This document shows positions 7,381-16,633 of a DNA stretch of 49,872 nucleotides, piece by piece. The stretch comes from Desulfovibrio sp. OttesenSCG-928-G15. GTDB taxonomy: Bacteria; Desulfobacterota; Desulfovibrionia; Desulfovibrionales; Desulfovibrionaceae. How positions within the stretch are numbered: position 1 is the stretch's first letter; every line of letters begins with the position of its first letter. The stretch covers positions 1-49,872 of the forward strand of contig JAJDIC010000005.1 of the NCBI GenBank assembly GCA_030266525.1. The letters run 5' to 3'. Under the pieces are notes generated by a model. That model ran no database searches, was not told the DNA's origin, and worked only from the letters and a program-made list of their open reading frames with translations. The translations under genes and the position numbers were made by a program.

Positions 7381-7950
7381 TCAGGACTGGGGGCCCTTGG
7401 CCTTGCGCCTTACGGGCGCCGCTTTGCGTGAAATAACCCGCGGGCTGCGGCTCACAGACTTGGCAGCGGCGCGGGTGGCCGCTTTGGCTTGGGGCAGGTC
7501 TCTTTTTCTCGGCAAAACCCGGGTGGCTGCTTCCGGACAAACATCGCCGCTGTGCAGCAGAGTGGACAGGGTTATGGAATCCAGCTCGCTTTCAAGGGTT
7601 TTGGAGACTTTCAACCAGGCCTTCCGGGTGACGCAGCCGTCTTTGCGCGGACAGTCGTTGGCATTTTCTCCACAGCAAACGGTCAGGGTAATGCCTCCTT
7701 CCATGAGTCGCACGACTTCGCCCAGGGTAATATCTTCCGCGGGACGGGCAAGGCGATGACCGCCGGCAGCGCCACGCACGCTTCGAGTAAAACCGCTTTG
7801 CTTGAGCGGCTTGAGAATTTGTTCGACGAACTGCACCGAAACGCCTGTATGCTGTGACAACGTGGCTGCGGACATGGGGGCTGCCCCCTTGTGGCGGGCA
7901 AGCTCCAACAGAATTCGAGAAGCATACCGTGAGCGTGCGGATAATTTCAT
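7381..7950 (-). CDS. Rrf2-family transcriptional regulator with Cys cluster and basic tail
   Basis: A 189-residue regulator. Residues 1-80 form the winged-helix domain of the IscR/NsrR/RsrR family, with a typical LSARSRYA start, the recognition region VSVQFVEQILKPLKQSG and the RGAAGGHRLARP wing. Cys92, Cys93, Cys100 and Cys106 could hold an iron-sulfur cluster that senses iron-sulfur status, redox state or nitric oxide. The ATG at 7950 follows AAAGGAG; a longer frame to 8082 has no support. The last 40 residues or so are highly basic (AKAATRAAAKSVSRSPRV onward), an unusual tail that looks like a non-specific DNA-binding extension. No iron-sulfur operon is adjacent, so its targets are unknown. 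Confidence 0.88.
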   Translation of the reverse strand: MKLSARSRYASRILLELARHKGAAPMSAATLSQHTGVSVQFVEQILKPLKQSGFTRSVRGAAGGHRLARPAEDITLGEVVRLMEGGITLTVCCGENANDCPRKDGCVTRKAWLKVSKTLESELDSITLSTLLHSGDVCPEAATRVLPRKRDLPQAKAATRAAAKSVSRSPRVISRKAAPVRRKAKGPQS

Positions 7951-8337
7951 GGAAACTCCTTTGCAAAACGGGAACGGCAGAATAAAAACTACAGTGACGC
8001 TGATGTGGATAATACGAGTAGGATTTCTTTTATACCTGCTTGATAAAAAATTCAAGTTCGTCAGTACAGAGAAAATTATCAAATTATTACTTCATATTTG
8101 TCATGGCCGTTCCGGCAGAAGCAAAAAAAACATCTAACCATGCAAAATAGCGCCATAATATTCTCCATGCCCAGTAGCGCAAAAAAGTAAAAAAAGCATG
8201 GTTATTTTTTATAAAACCGTATATGGTTTGACAGTATATGCATAGTAGCTCTTTGTAAGTGACTGCATGGGAAAACCGTTCCCGCACAGCGCTTCAACGC
8301 CGCGTTTGCATCTGATTCGTACCGATTGGAGTTAACC
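7951..8337. other. AT-rich divergent intergenic region
   Basis: This 387-base gap separates the Rrf2 gene (minus) from the HPt gene (plus) and is clearly more AT-rich than the flanking genes. It should hold both promoters. A TTGACA at 8228-8233 is a candidate -35 box for the HPt gene, but no good -10 box lies at the right distance. No open frame here has coding character. Confidence 0.5.
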
Positions 8338-8715
8338 ATGAAAATATTATCTTTTCAGGAAGCCCTCCTTCCGCCTGTAGGCATGGGGATTGACCTTGAC
8401 GACAATGCCGCTGTTGAGCGTATTGGCGACAGAAGTATATATCTTGAAATTGCGCACTATTTTGGCTCACATATGCAACAATCACTCGCTTTTCTTGCGG
8501 AGGCTCTGGAAAAAGCTGACAGTGAAAATGCAACAAGGCTGGCGCATTCTCTGAAAGGGAATTGTGCAACTGTTGGGGCAGAAACAATGCGTTCGCGGTG
8601 CCATGCTTTGGAAAAGTTATGCCGCGACGGAAAACTGGATGAGGCCCAAAAGCTGTTCACCAATATTTCTCCCCACTTGTTGGAGCTTGGTGCTGCTTTG
8701 ACTTCTCTTGAGTAA
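8338..8715 (+). CDS. Free-standing HPt (histidine phosphotransfer) domain protein
   Basis: A 125-residue protein made almost entirely of one HPt helical bundle. The phospho-accepting His70 lies in the signature AHSLKGNCATVGA. Proteins of this kind shuttle phosphoryl groups between a hybrid kinase receiver and a final response regulator. The ATG at 8338 follows TTGGAG; a start at 8326 would add only four residues. No kinase or regulator gene is next to it. The hybrid kinase at the right end of this window already carries its own HPt domain, so the partner is probably elsewhere in the genome. Confidence 0.85.
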   Translation: MKILSFQEALLPPVGMGIDLDDNAAVERIGDRSIYLEIAHYFGSHMQQSLAFLAEALEKADSENATRLAHSLKGNCATVGAETMRSRCHALEKLCRDGKLDEAQKLFTNISPHLLELGAALTSLE

Positions 8716-8726
8716 AATAAGGATCG

Positions 8727-10268
8727 TTATTTCCCTGCGCTCAGACCGGGGTTTTCTTCACCAATGGCAATATACAGGTTGGCCAGGGAAATGCCGTAAT
8801 CCGCCCTGGCCCCGGCAAGGGAGGCCTCGGAAGCAGAGAGCTTGGCCTGGGCGTCAAGAACGTCTGTCATGGTGCCCACTTGTTGCCGGTAGCGGGCATC
8901 AGCCATCCGGTACGCTTCCCGCGCTTGCTCGACGGCTTTTTCCGCAACCCTGATCCGCTTGGCTGCTTCGGTCATGGCAAGCATACGTTCGGTTACAGAA
9001 AAGCCGATTTCCTGTTTCAGGTTGTCGGCTTCAGCCTTGACGCGTGACTGCTCATGCCCTGCCTGCCTGCTTTCGTGGACTGTTTTTCCCCATTCAAACA
9101 CCGGCCATTCGGCTGAAAGACCGACGCTCCATTCGTTGAATTTGGTTCGCCTGTTGGGGCTGCCCGAAGCAGAGGCGTCGTTGCCGGTAGTTTCCCACGC
9201 GCCATAGGCGTTTACCTGGGGGTAAAAGCCCTGTTGGGCCAGGGTCCTGTCTTTTCCGGCGATGGCAACGGCTTTTTCAGCAATAATAATATCCGGGCGT
9301 TTGACGTAGGCCTGTTTCAAACAGGTATCCAGTGAGCGGCTAAAGGGAATATGGCGCAAAACGCCCAGAAATTCCGTGTCCGCGTCAATAGGCAGAAGCA
9401 AGAGGGTGTTCAGGCGTACCCGCTGGGTAACCAGGGCGTTTTCCACAACAAGCAGTGCGCTTTCAGCGGTAGAAACGTCCACTTCGGCCTGCAGAACGTC
9501 TATGCGCGGCGAAATTCCGGCTGAATAATAGGCTTCGCTGGAAGCCAGTTGGGAGCGCAAGCGTTCAACCGCGTCTTCGGCGCTTTTCAGGTCCTGCTTG
9601 GCTTGCAGATAAAGAATGAAGTTGGTCTGTACGGTGCGTATCAGTTCCAGCCGGGCCTGGCGCAGATTTTCCCTGGCGCTTTCTTCCTTGAGGGCGGCTT
9701 TTTGATATTCCGCAAGGGTGGCAAAGCCGGAAAAAACGTTTTGGGTAAGATAGGTACGCCAGGTAAACAGCTCTTTGTCCTGGGCACTGCCGGAGCTGCT
9801 TCTGCCGTGCTGCCTGCGGTCGTAATCATAGCCGGTTCCAAGCACAGGGCCAAAGGCGCTGCGCCTGGCGCTGGTGCCTGAGGCTGCGCCTTCGAGTCCG
9901 GCCTCTGCGGCCTTGACCGAAAAATTGCGCTCAAGGGCCAGCGTAACGGCCTCTTCAAGACTGAGCGACAAGGTGCCCTTTTTGCGAATTTCGCGCACGG
10001 CGAGCGAGGGACGGCCCTGCCTGGAGGATGCGGTTTCCGTCTTTGCCGGGGCGGGTGCGGCAGAGTGTTTTTGGGGAGATTGTTTTGCGGCAGATTGCCT
10101 GGGGGCGGGCTGTTTGGCGGCAGCTCGCTTCGCGGCGCTGTGCTTGGCGTTGGCTGCCGGACGCTTTTCTCCACTCTGTTTCGCTGCCGCATGCGCAGCA
10201 AAGCCGCCGGGCAGCAGAAGCGCGGCTGCGCAGAGGCAGATCAGGGCAAAACGGAAAAAAGTGAGCAT
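8727..10268 (-). CDS. TolC-family outer-membrane efflux protein
   Basis: A 513-residue product from the ATG at 10268. A signal peptide (about residues 1-26, ending AAHAA) is followed by an Ala/Lys/Pro/Gln-rich segment of about 70 residues. Two outer-membrane-efflux repeats come next: LSLSLEEAVTLALERN opens the first, and the long helices with DVLQAEVDVSTAESALLV and DVLDAQAKLSASEASLAGA give the TolC hallmarks. It should form a trimeric channel across the outer membrane and periplasm with an inner-membrane pump not in this window. It is last in the lepA-lepB-waaA string, 61 bases after waaA. The low-complexity spacer before the first repeat is unusual. Confidence 0.87.
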   Translation of the reverse strand: MLTFFRFALICLCAAALLLPGGFAAHAAAKQSGEKRPAANAKHSAAKRAAAKQPAPRQSAAKQSPQKHSAAPAPAKTETASSRQGRPSLAVREIRKKGTLSLSLEEAVTLALERNFSVKAAEAGLEGAASGTSARRSAFGPVLGTGYDYDRRQHGRSSSGSAQDKELFTWRTYLTQNVFSGFATLAEYQKAALKEESARENLRQARLELIRTVQTNFILYLQAKQDLKSAEDAVERLRSQLASSEAYYSAGISPRIDVLQAEVDVSTAESALLVVENALVTQRVRLNTLLLLPIDADTEFLGVLRHIPFSRSLDTCLKQAYVKRPDIIIAEKAVAIAGKDRTLAQQGFYPQVNAYGAWETTGNDASASGSPNRRTKFNEWSVGLSAEWPVFEWGKTVHESRQAGHEQSRVKAEADNLKQEIGFSVTERMLAMTEAAKRIRVAEKAVEQAREAYRMADARYRQQVGTMTDVLDAQAKLSASEASLAGARADYGISLANLYIAIGEENPGLSAGK

Positions 10269-10329
10269 TTGCAAAACATCCCAATATCTTGGTGCGAACA
10301 ACACTCTACTGGCCGAGTATTGTAACCTT

Positions 10330-11781
10330 TTACCTACTGAGGAAGGAAAGCGCAAGGGCGGCCGCCTGGCGGGCACCGCCGGTGCGGGAATGCAGCCATG
10401 CTGCAAAGCGGCGGCGTATGGCTGATGCGGCCTGTTCGGGGGACGATTCCGTGCTGTGTTCCGGGTTTTGCGCAAGGCCTGCCCCTGTCAGGGCGTCAAG
10501 AAGCTTCGCGCCCAGTTCTTTTGCATTGTCGACGCGCCGGGCAAGCCCGAGGGTGAACAGCTCGTCGCCAACCCAGGAAAAATTGCTCAGGTGCGGCCCG
10601 ACCAGGGGAATGACCCCTTTACCCAACGGCTCAAGAAAATTCTGTCCGCCCAGGGGAGCGAGGCTTCCCCCGACAAATACCGCGTCGGCTGCGGCATACA
10701 GGCGGGGCAGTTCGCCAAAGGTATCCCACAAAACCACGCCAAAGCCCTTGTCACCGGAATATATGCGTGTGTCGCATTTTTGCTGCGTGCGCCGGATGTA
10801 GGGAATGCCGTTCCTGCTGAGCGTTTGCTCCCAGACGTTTACCCGGTGCATGTGCCGGGGGGCCAGGGCCACAAGCAAGGGACCGGACGCTGCGGACCTG
10901 CTCGCATGGGTTTGCAGGAAGCTTGCCACCGTCAGCATGTCCTGTTCTTCTTCCTCGCGTACGGAGGCAAGCGCCGCCACCCGGCACTGCGACGGCAACA
11001 GGGCGGCCTCGCGGGCAAGGGGGCGCGTGTCATGCCCGTCCGCTTGCAGAGCTGCTGCGGTTACGTCAAATTTGATGTTGGGCATCACACCGACAACATC
11101 ATTCCCCAGGTTGAACACCTCGGAAAAGCGTTTTGCGTCATCTTCGGCAATCGCCAGAACCGCTGCCGGAGCCAGTGCGGCCCATAGTTTGCGGGTAAGA
11201 AAATAGGCCTTACGGCTTTTCTCTGTCATTCGGGCGTTCAGCACGATTACCGGGATTCCCGCCTCTTTGGCGGCGGTCAGCAGGCCCGGCCACAATTCTG
11301 TTTCCAGAAGGATAATAAGTTCAGGCGCGGCAAGGCGAAGCGCTTTTCGCATCAGGTCCGGCCTGTCCAGAGGAAAATATTCGGGCACAAGGCGCAGAGA
11401 TGAAGGGGCGGCTCCTGTCGGCACAGGGATGCTGTGCAAGACATCAAGCCCTTGCCGGGTACAGGTGGTGCAGAGCAGGGAAAGGCCGTGGCCGGAAAAG
11501 TCCGGTTCGTTTTGAAAGGCCTTTGCCAGTTCAGGCAAAAAGCTTTGCACAAGACGGGCTTCACCGCCGGAAGCGGCTTGAATCCATATCCGGTGGTGCG
11601 GCGAATCTGTCGGGGGGGAGGGCGCGTGTATACCTGCCGATACCCAGTCGCCCGGTAACCAGTCATTTGGCACCAGACGCCGGTCAAAACCTTCTTTCAG
11701 GCGTTTGTGCCGTCTTAGCAGCGGCTTTGCCGCATGCCACAGGCCGCAGTACGCGCCAAGGAGTATGCCTTGCAGGGCCAT
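10330..11781 (-). CDS. waaA: 3-deoxy-D-manno-octulosonic acid (Kdo) transferase WaaA
   Basis: Adds Kdo from CMP-Kdo to lipid A precursor at the inner membrane, the first step of LPS core assembly. The 483-residue protein starts at the ATG at 11781, only 5 bases after the lepB stop, which implies translational coupling. It has a short N-terminal membrane anchor (about residues 3-20), the Rossmann halves of a GT30 enzyme, the acceptor-side ASGGEA and ETELWPGLL motifs, and the donor-side APRHMHRV, VVLWDTFGELPRLYAAAD and FVGGSL..GGQNFLEP motifs. The C-terminus is a little longer than usual. Confidence 0.93.
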   Translation of the reverse strand: MALQGILLGAYCGLWHAAKPLLRRHKRLKEGFDRRLVPNDWLPGDWVSAGIHAPSPPTDSPHHRIWIQAASGGEARLVQSFLPELAKAFQNEPDFSGHGLSLLCTTCTRQGLDVLHSIPVPTGAAPSSLRLVPEYFPLDRPDLMRKALRLAAPELIILLETELWPGLLTAAKEAGIPVIVLNARMTEKSRKAYFLTRKLWAALAPAAVLAIAEDDAKRFSEVFNLGNDVVGVMPNIKFDVTAAALQADGHDTRPLAREAALLPSQCRVAALASVREEEEQDMLTVASFLQTHASRSAASGPLLVALAPRHMHRVNVWEQTLSRNGIPYIRRTQQKCDTRIYSGDKGFGVVLWDTFGELPRLYAAADAVFVGGSLAPLGGQNFLEPLGKGVIPLVGPHLSNFSWVGDELFTLGLARRVDNAKELGAKLLDALTGAGLAQNPEHSTESSPEQAASAIRRRFAAWLHSRTGGARQAAALALSFLSR

Positions 11782-11786
11782 GGGAA

Positions 11787-12398
11787 TTACCGCAGCATGT
11801 TGCCGATGCGGTCCCATTTTACGTCCACAAATTCCGTACTGGACCAATAAATGAACCAGGCCTTGCCGTGGATGCTCTCTTTGTCCACAACGCCCCAGAA
11901 GCGCGAGTCGTGCGACTGGTCACGGTTGTCGCCCAGCACAAATACGGTTCCGGGCGGCACAGTCATGGGCTTCATGTTGTCGCTGCGCGGGTTGGCGTAG
12001 GTTTCTCTGTGGATAACGTAGGGTTCGTCCACTTTTTCGCCGTTGCGGTACAGGTCTTTGTTACGAATTTCCACCACATCGCCGGGCAGGCCGACAACGC
12101 GCTTGATAAAGTCCTGGCTCTTGTTTTCCGGGTAAGGAAAAACAATGATATCCCCTATCTCCGGCTCACCTGTGGACAAGATTTCTTTTTCAATAAAGGG
12201 CAGATGAATGCCGTAACTGAACTTGGTGACAAAAAGCCGGTCGCCCACTTGCAGGGTGTTGAGCATGGATTCTGAAGGAATCACATAGGGCTGAATGATA
12301 AAAGAGCGGATAATGACCACAATGACCAATGCCGCGAACAGCATTTTAATAAGGTCGACAAATGTTTGCATCGGGCTCTGGTACAAGGTTTCGGGCAT
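11787..12398 (-). CDS. lepB: Signal peptidase I
   Basis: Membrane-bound serine protease that removes signal peptides from exported proteins. The 203-residue protein has one N-terminal membrane segment (about residues 14-33), the catalytic Ser44 in IPSESM, the general base Lys99 in IKRVVGLPGD, and the GDNRDQSHDSRFWG box. The start ATG overlaps the lepA stop by one base (TAATG), so the two are translated together. Lep from sulfate reducers is shorter than the E. coli enzyme because it has a single anchor, as here. Confidence 0.95.
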   Translation of the reverse strand: MPETLYQSPMQTFVDLIKMLFAALVIVVIIRSFIIQPYVIPSESMLNTLQVGDRLFVTKFSYGIHLPFIEKEILSTGEPEIGDIIVFPYPENKSQDFIKRVVGLPGDVVEIRNKDLYRNGEKVDEPYVIHRETYANPRSDNMKPMTVPPGTVFVLGDNRDQSHDSRFWGVVDKESIHGKAWFIYWSSTEFVDVKWDRIGNMLR

Positions 12399-14203
12399 TA
12401 GTCATCTCCTACCTGTAGCGCGGCGAGAAAGGCTTCCTGCGGCAACTCAACATTGCCCATGCGCTTCATGCGCTTTTTGCCTTCCTTTTGTTTTTCAAGC
12501 AGCTTGCGTTTGCGTGTGATGTCACCGCCGTAGCACTTGGCGGTAACGTTCTTGCCCATGGGGGCGTTGCGCTCCCTGGCAATGACCTTATTGCCGATGG
12601 CGGCCTGGATGATAACTTCAAAAAGCTGCCGCGGAATGGTTCGCTTGAGCTTCAGGGCAACGGCCCTGCCGTGGTGGTAGGCCTTGTCCTTGTGTACAAT
12701 AACCGCCAGGGCATCCACCGGGTCGCCGTTGATCATCATGTCCAGCTTGACCAGGTCGGCCTGCCGGTAGTCAATGAACTCATAATCCATGGAGGCGTAG
12801 CCCTTGGTGGTGGATTTGAGCCTGTCAAAGAAGTCGTACACAATTTCCGCAAAGGGCAGTTCATAGGTAATGATTACCCGGTTGCTGGTAAGGTAGCGCA
12901 TGTCCTTTTGCAAACCGCGCTTTTCTTCGCACAGTTTGAATACGTTTCCCACATACTCGCTGGGAACGTGAATTTCCATGCGTACATACGGCTCGCGAAA
13001 TTCGGCAATCCGTCCGGGGTCCGGCAGTTTGGCCGGGTTGTCAATGTACAGGGTGGTCCCGTTTGTGGTGTCCACTTCATACACAACCGAAGGCGCGGTG
13101 GCGATAAGCTCTACCTGAAACTCGCGTTCAAGGCGCTCCTGAATAATTTCCATATGCAAAAGGCCAAGAAAGCCACAACGGAAGCCAAAGCCAAGAGCCT
13201 GAGAGGTTTCCGGCTCCCAGGAAAAGGCAGCGTCATTCAGCTGGAGCTTTTCCAGAGCATATTTCAGGGCTTCATAGTCGGCGCTGTCGGTCGGGTACAG
13301 GCCGCAAAAAACCATGGGCTTCACTTCCTTGAAGCCGGGAACGGGAACCTCGGCCGGGCGTTCGGCGTGGGTAATGGTGTCGCCCACTCTGGCGTCGCCC
13401 AGTTCCTTGATATTGGCGCATAAAAAACCGACTTCCCCGGCGCTGAACGAGGGCAGGTCAACCGGTTCCGGGGAAAATGCCCCCAGACGGATAACTTCGT
13501 ACTCAACCCCGGTGGAGAAAAGGCGAATGCGGTCGCCCTTTGTGATTGTGCCGTCCACTACCTTGAAGAGTACGATAACGCCCTGGTAGGTGTCGTACCA
13601 GGAGTCGAAAATCAGGGCCTTAAGCGGGGCTTCCCGGTCGCCCCCCGGAGCGGGAAGGCGCTCAACAATGGCTTCCAGCACCGCTTCCACGCCCATGCCG
13701 GTTTTGGCGCTGATGGGCAGGGCATGTTCGCAGTCAAGGCCGATGCCTTCCTCGATTTCTTCCTTCACCCGGTCCGGGTCGGCGCTGGCAAGGTCTATTT
13801 TATTGAGAATCGGGATAACTTCCAGGTCGTTGTCCAGGGCCAGATACACGTTGGCAAGGGTTTGCGCCTCAACCCCCTGGGACGCGTCCACAACAAGGAG
13901 CGCGCCTTCACACGCGGTAAGCGAGCGGGAAACTTCGTAGTTAAAGTCAACGTGACCGGGAGTGTCGATAAGATTGAGAATATATTGCCGCCCGTTTGCC
14001 GAGGTATAGGGAATACGCACGGTCTGGGCCTTGATGGTAATGCCGCGCTCCCGCTCAAGCTCCATACGATCAAGGTATTGATCGCGCTTTTCACGGTCGG
14101 AGACGAGCCCGGTTTTTTCCAGTATCCTGTCGGCCAGGGTAGATTTGCCGTGGTCAATATGGGCAATGATACTGAAGTTGCGAATGTCTTCCTGCCTGGA
14201 CAT
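12398..14203 (-). CDS. lepA: Elongation factor 4 (LepA) GTPase
   Basis: Ribosome-associated GTPase that acts on stalled or mispositioned ribosomes. The 601-residue length is typical. G1 is [10 protein letters not shown]3 is DTPGHVDF, G4 is NKIDL, and the C-terminal LepA-specific region with [20 protein letters not shown] is complete. It leads the lepA-lepB-waaA-tolC string. The start ATG at 14203 is preceded by a weak AAGGAA. A 200-base gap with one hairpin separates it from the dsbA-like gene. Confidence 0.96.
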   Translation of the reverse strand: MSRQEDIRNFSIIAHIDHGKSTLADRILEKTGLVSDREKRDQYLDRMELERERGITIKAQTVRIPYTSANGRQYILNLIDTPGHVDFNYEVSRSLTACEGALLVVDASQGVEAQTLANVYLALDNDLEVIPILNKIDLASADPDRVKEEIEEGIGLDCEHALPISAKTGMGVEAVLEAIVERLPAPGGDREAPLKALIFDSWYDTYQGVIVLFKVVDGTITKGDRIRLFSTGVEYEVIRLGAFSPEPVDLPSFSAGEVGFLCANIKELGDARVGDTITHAERPAEVPVPGFKEVKPMVFCGLYPTDSADYEALKYALEKLQLNDAAFSWEPETSQALGFGFRCGFLGLLHMEIIQERLEREFQVELIATAPSVVYEVDTTNGTTLYIDNPAKLPDPGRIAEFREPYVRMEIHVPSEYVGNVFKLCEEKRGLQKDMRYLTSNRVIITYELPFAEIVYDFFDRLKSTTKGYASMDYEFIDYRQADLVKLDMMINGDPVDALAVIVHKDKAYHHGRAVALKLKRTIPRQLFEVIIQAAIGNKVIARERNAPMGKNVTAKCYGGDITRKRKLLEKQKEGKKRMKRMGNVELPQEAFLAALQVGDD

Positions 14204-14348
14204 GGAAATTCCTTACTACTGTACGTGGACGGGAAAACCCGCGCTGTCTCGGAACAGCCGGAACACATGGGGCATACCGAGGCCGGGGGAGTATAGGCGA
14301 TGAACAAAAGAAAGTCCAGAAGGGAAACGCCTTGCGGCTCAGGGGGAT

Positions 14349-14377
14349 GGAGCATTTTCAAAAAATGAAAACGCTCC
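14349..14377 (-). terminator. Hairpin after the DsbA-like gene
   Basis: On the minus strand GGAGCGTTTTC pairs with GAAAATGCTCC (11 pairs, one G-U) around an ATTTTTT loop. It lies 29 bases after the stop codon of the thiol oxidoreductase gene. No U-run follows, so termination strength is uncertain; mRNA 3'-end protection is an alternative. Confidence 0.45.
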
Positions 14378-14405
14378 AGCGGTCGGCAACGCAGACAAAA
14401 GCTGC

Positions 14406-15230
14406 CTACTTTTTCTTCTTCAAGTCCAGGGCCATTTCAACGGCTTCTTCAAAAAGTTCGCGGGATACGGCACCCCGGATCAGCAGGTCGTTTACCAGAA
14501 AATAGGGAGTGCCTGAAATACCCAGGCCGTCCGCTTCTTCCCTGTCTGCGTCAAGGCGGCTTTGCACTGCTTCTGATTCCGCTTTGGCGGCAAGAGCTTT
14601 CTGGTCCAGGCCTGTGTCAGCGCAGAGTCTTTTCACAAAGGCGTCCTGGTTGTGCTCAAAGTCGGCTATGCCGTCAAAAAGGGCGTCAAAAACTTTCCAG
14701 CCCTTTTGTGGATCCAGCATGAAGGCGGCGGTGGAAAGTTTGGCCGCGGCCTGTGATTCGGGGGTGTCTTTGGGCAGCGGCTTGAAGGTAACCCGAACGT
14801 TGGCACCGTATTTTTTCAAAATCTGCACGATAACATATTCTGCCTGGCGACAGTAGGGGCAGGTAAAGTCGGAATAACTGACAATGGTTACCGGGGCTTT
14901 TTGCCCGCCGCGAAAGGCCCTTTGCTTGAGATCCGGCTTTTTCGGTGTCTGGGTGTCCTGCCGCCACTGGGCGACCATGGCTTTTCTTTTGCGCAGCGCA
15001 TTGCCTTGCTGGGCAATGTCCAGCACGTCTTCACTACGTTCTTTCAGCACTTCAAGAATGATGTCCGGGTCTTCGGCCAGCACTTCACGCAAAACCGCGC
15101 GAAACTCTTCCTTGTCAATGGCACCCTTTTGCGCCGCGCAGGAAACCGTGGGCAGCAGAAGCATCAGCGCCATAACCAGCAGGGATGCAAAGCGCCAGGG
15201 CCGTCTGCCCTCATATATGGTGGACATCAT
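14406..15230 (-). CDS. DsbA-family thiol:disulfide oxidoreductase
   Basis: An exported 274-residue protein with a thioredoxin-like fold. The redox motif is CPYC (Cys124 and Cys127) and the cis-Pro motif is SGTPYFL. The layout, an N-terminal helical region of about 70 residues before the fold, resembles ScsC/BcfH/DsbG-like disulfide enzymes rather than classical DsbA. The signal peptide ends in TVSCAAQ, so Cys31 may be lipidated. The ATG at 15230 follows AGGAGAATT; a longer frame to 15374 has no support. It should oxidise or isomerise periplasmic disulfides; no DsbB-like partner is adjacent. Confidence 0.88.
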   Translation of the reverse strand: MMSTIYEGRRPWRFASLLVMALMLLLPTVSCAAQKGAIDKEEFRAVLREVLAEDPDIILEVLKERSEDVLDIAQQGNALRKRKAMVAQWRQDTQTPKKPDLKQRAFRGGQKAPVTIVSYSDFTCPYCRQAEYVIVQILKKYGANVRVTFKPLPKDTPESQAAAKLSTAAFMLDPQKGWKVFDALFDGIADFEHNQDAFVKRLCADTGLDQKALAAKAESEAVQSRLDADREEADGLGISGTPYFLVNDLLIRGAVSRELFEEAVEMALDLKKKK

Positions 15231-15294
15231 AATTCTCCTGATGGCAAAACTTTCAATTCTGTATCGTATACCCTTTGAGCAGCACCCGGCGCTC

Positions 15295-15651
15295 TCAAAA
15301 AAAATAGCGAAGCAGGGCAACCATGACCATGCCGGCGGCAACTGTACCAAAAAAACTTTTGGTGAGCCAGCCAACGATAACCGTAGGCACGGCAGCCATA
15401 AGGAAGACGTTTTCGCTGGAAAAAAAGAAGGTCTTTTCAGGCCCGGGCCGCAAAAACAGCTCCGGGGCGAGCAGGGCGGCCAATACGGCCGGAGGGACCA
15501 TTTCCAGCCAGCGCATCAGGAGCGGGTTTATTTCCCGAGATGAAAGCACCATCAGCGGCAAAGCCCTTGGTATGTATGTTACCAGGGCCATTCCGGCAAT
15601 CAGGACAAGCTGATCAGGCGGCAGCAGGGAAGAAAGCGTCAGCTCAGGCAT
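15295..15651 (-). CDS. azlD: AzlD-family branched-chain amino acid export subunit
   Basis: A 118-residue membrane protein with about four predicted membrane helices and the AzlD signature TYIPRALPLMVL near residue 25. AzlD works with AzlC to export branched-chain amino acids. The ATG at 15651 lies 8 bases inside the 3' end of azlC with GGAG upstream, so the pair is translationally coupled. The frame could be read further upstream to 15783, but that stretch is azlC coding sequence in another frame. It ends 64 bases before the DsbA-like gene start. Confidence 0.87.
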   Translation of the reverse strand: MPELTLSSLLPPDQLVLIAGMALVTYIPRALPLMVLSSREINPLLMRWLEMVPPAVLAALLAPELFLRPGPEKTFFFSSENVFLMAAVPTVIVGWLTKSFFGTVAAGMVMVALLRYFF

Positions 15652-16366
15652 GGGGCTGCTCCTGCGCATTGCTCCCGCGGCGGGCGTCTTGCCGGGCATT
15701 GCCCATGGGCATATACGCGGCCAGTGTGGCGGCAGCCACGGTTGCCAGCATGACATTCCATTGTCCGGCCCCGAGCACTGCAAACATCAGGGAAAAGGCC
15801 GCCCCCATGCAAATGGCCAGAAGGCGGCGTGGTATATAAATGTGTGGTAAAATCAGGGCGATGAACATGCCCGGCAACGCAAAATCCAGCCCGAAAGGCT
15901 TCACGTCGCCAATGGCTGAGTCAAAAAGCGCCCCTGCAACGCCGCCGATTACCCAGCCTGCGTGGGCAAAGGTGTTCAGGCCGAGCACCACGTTTTTGTT
16001 TGCCCCGTGCGAGCAGAAGCGGCCCAGGTTGGCGGCGAAGGTCTCATCCGTCATTTCAAAGGAAAACCAGGCCTGCCGGGGCTTTGACCAGGCGCGTAAA
16101 TAGGGGGTAAGCGCGGCAGACATGAGCAAATGACGCAGGTTGACCACAAAGGTGGTCAGCACTATTCCCGCCGTGCCTGTTCCGGCGGCAAGAAGCCCGG
16201 CTGCAATAAGCTGGGCGGAACCGGCGTAGACGCAATACGACATCAGCCCGACAGTCAGCGGGGTCATGCCTGCCTGCATGGCAAGCACGCCAAAAGCAAA
16301 GCCCACCGGCAGATAGCCGAGAACAACCGGCAATGCGAGCCGGACTCCTGTTAAAAACTCACCCAT
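15644..16366 (-). CDS. azlC: AzlC-family branched-chain amino acid export subunit
   Basis: A 240-residue inner-membrane protein with about seven hydrophobic segments and typical AzlC features: GYLPVGFAFGVLA, SYCVYAGSAQL, NLRHLLMSAALTPYLR and FEMTDETFA. The ATG at 16366 follows AAGGAT; the extra residues to 16501 are low-complexity and unsupported. It is first in azlC-azlD, and the DsbA-like gene follows on the same strand. The exporter exchanges excess Leu/Ile/Val across the inner membrane. Confidence 0.9.
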   Translation of the reverse strand: MGEFLTGVRLALPVVLGYLPVGFAFGVLAMQAGMTPLTVGLMSYCVYAGSAQLIAAGLLAAGTGTAGIVLTTFVVNLRHLLMSAALTPYLRAWSKPRQAWFSFEMTDETFAANLGRFCSHGANKNVVLGLNTFAHAGWVIGGVAGALFDSAIGDVKPFGLDFALPGMFIALILPHIYIPRRLLAICMGAAFSLMFAVLGAGQWNVMLATVAAATLAAYMPMGNARQDARRGSNAQEQPHA

Positions 16367-16633
16367 GGCGCAGTATCCTTGTCCGCCCGTACATCTGCGC
16401 TTGTGTCCTTCAACCGTGCAGAAGCATGGCGGAAGCGGGAAATATGCCCCTCCCGCGAAAGAAAAACAAGAGGAAAAACGGGTTTTACCGTGTGTTGCCA
16501 CTTGCGTTGCCTGTTACGGTGCCGCTTGTGTTGCCCGTTACGCCGCGCAAGGCTCTCTTGAATATTGGCGGCAACTTGCGTAATAGCACTTCTGACTACA
16601 CAAACGAGTACAACCTTGCAGAGGGGCTTTTTT

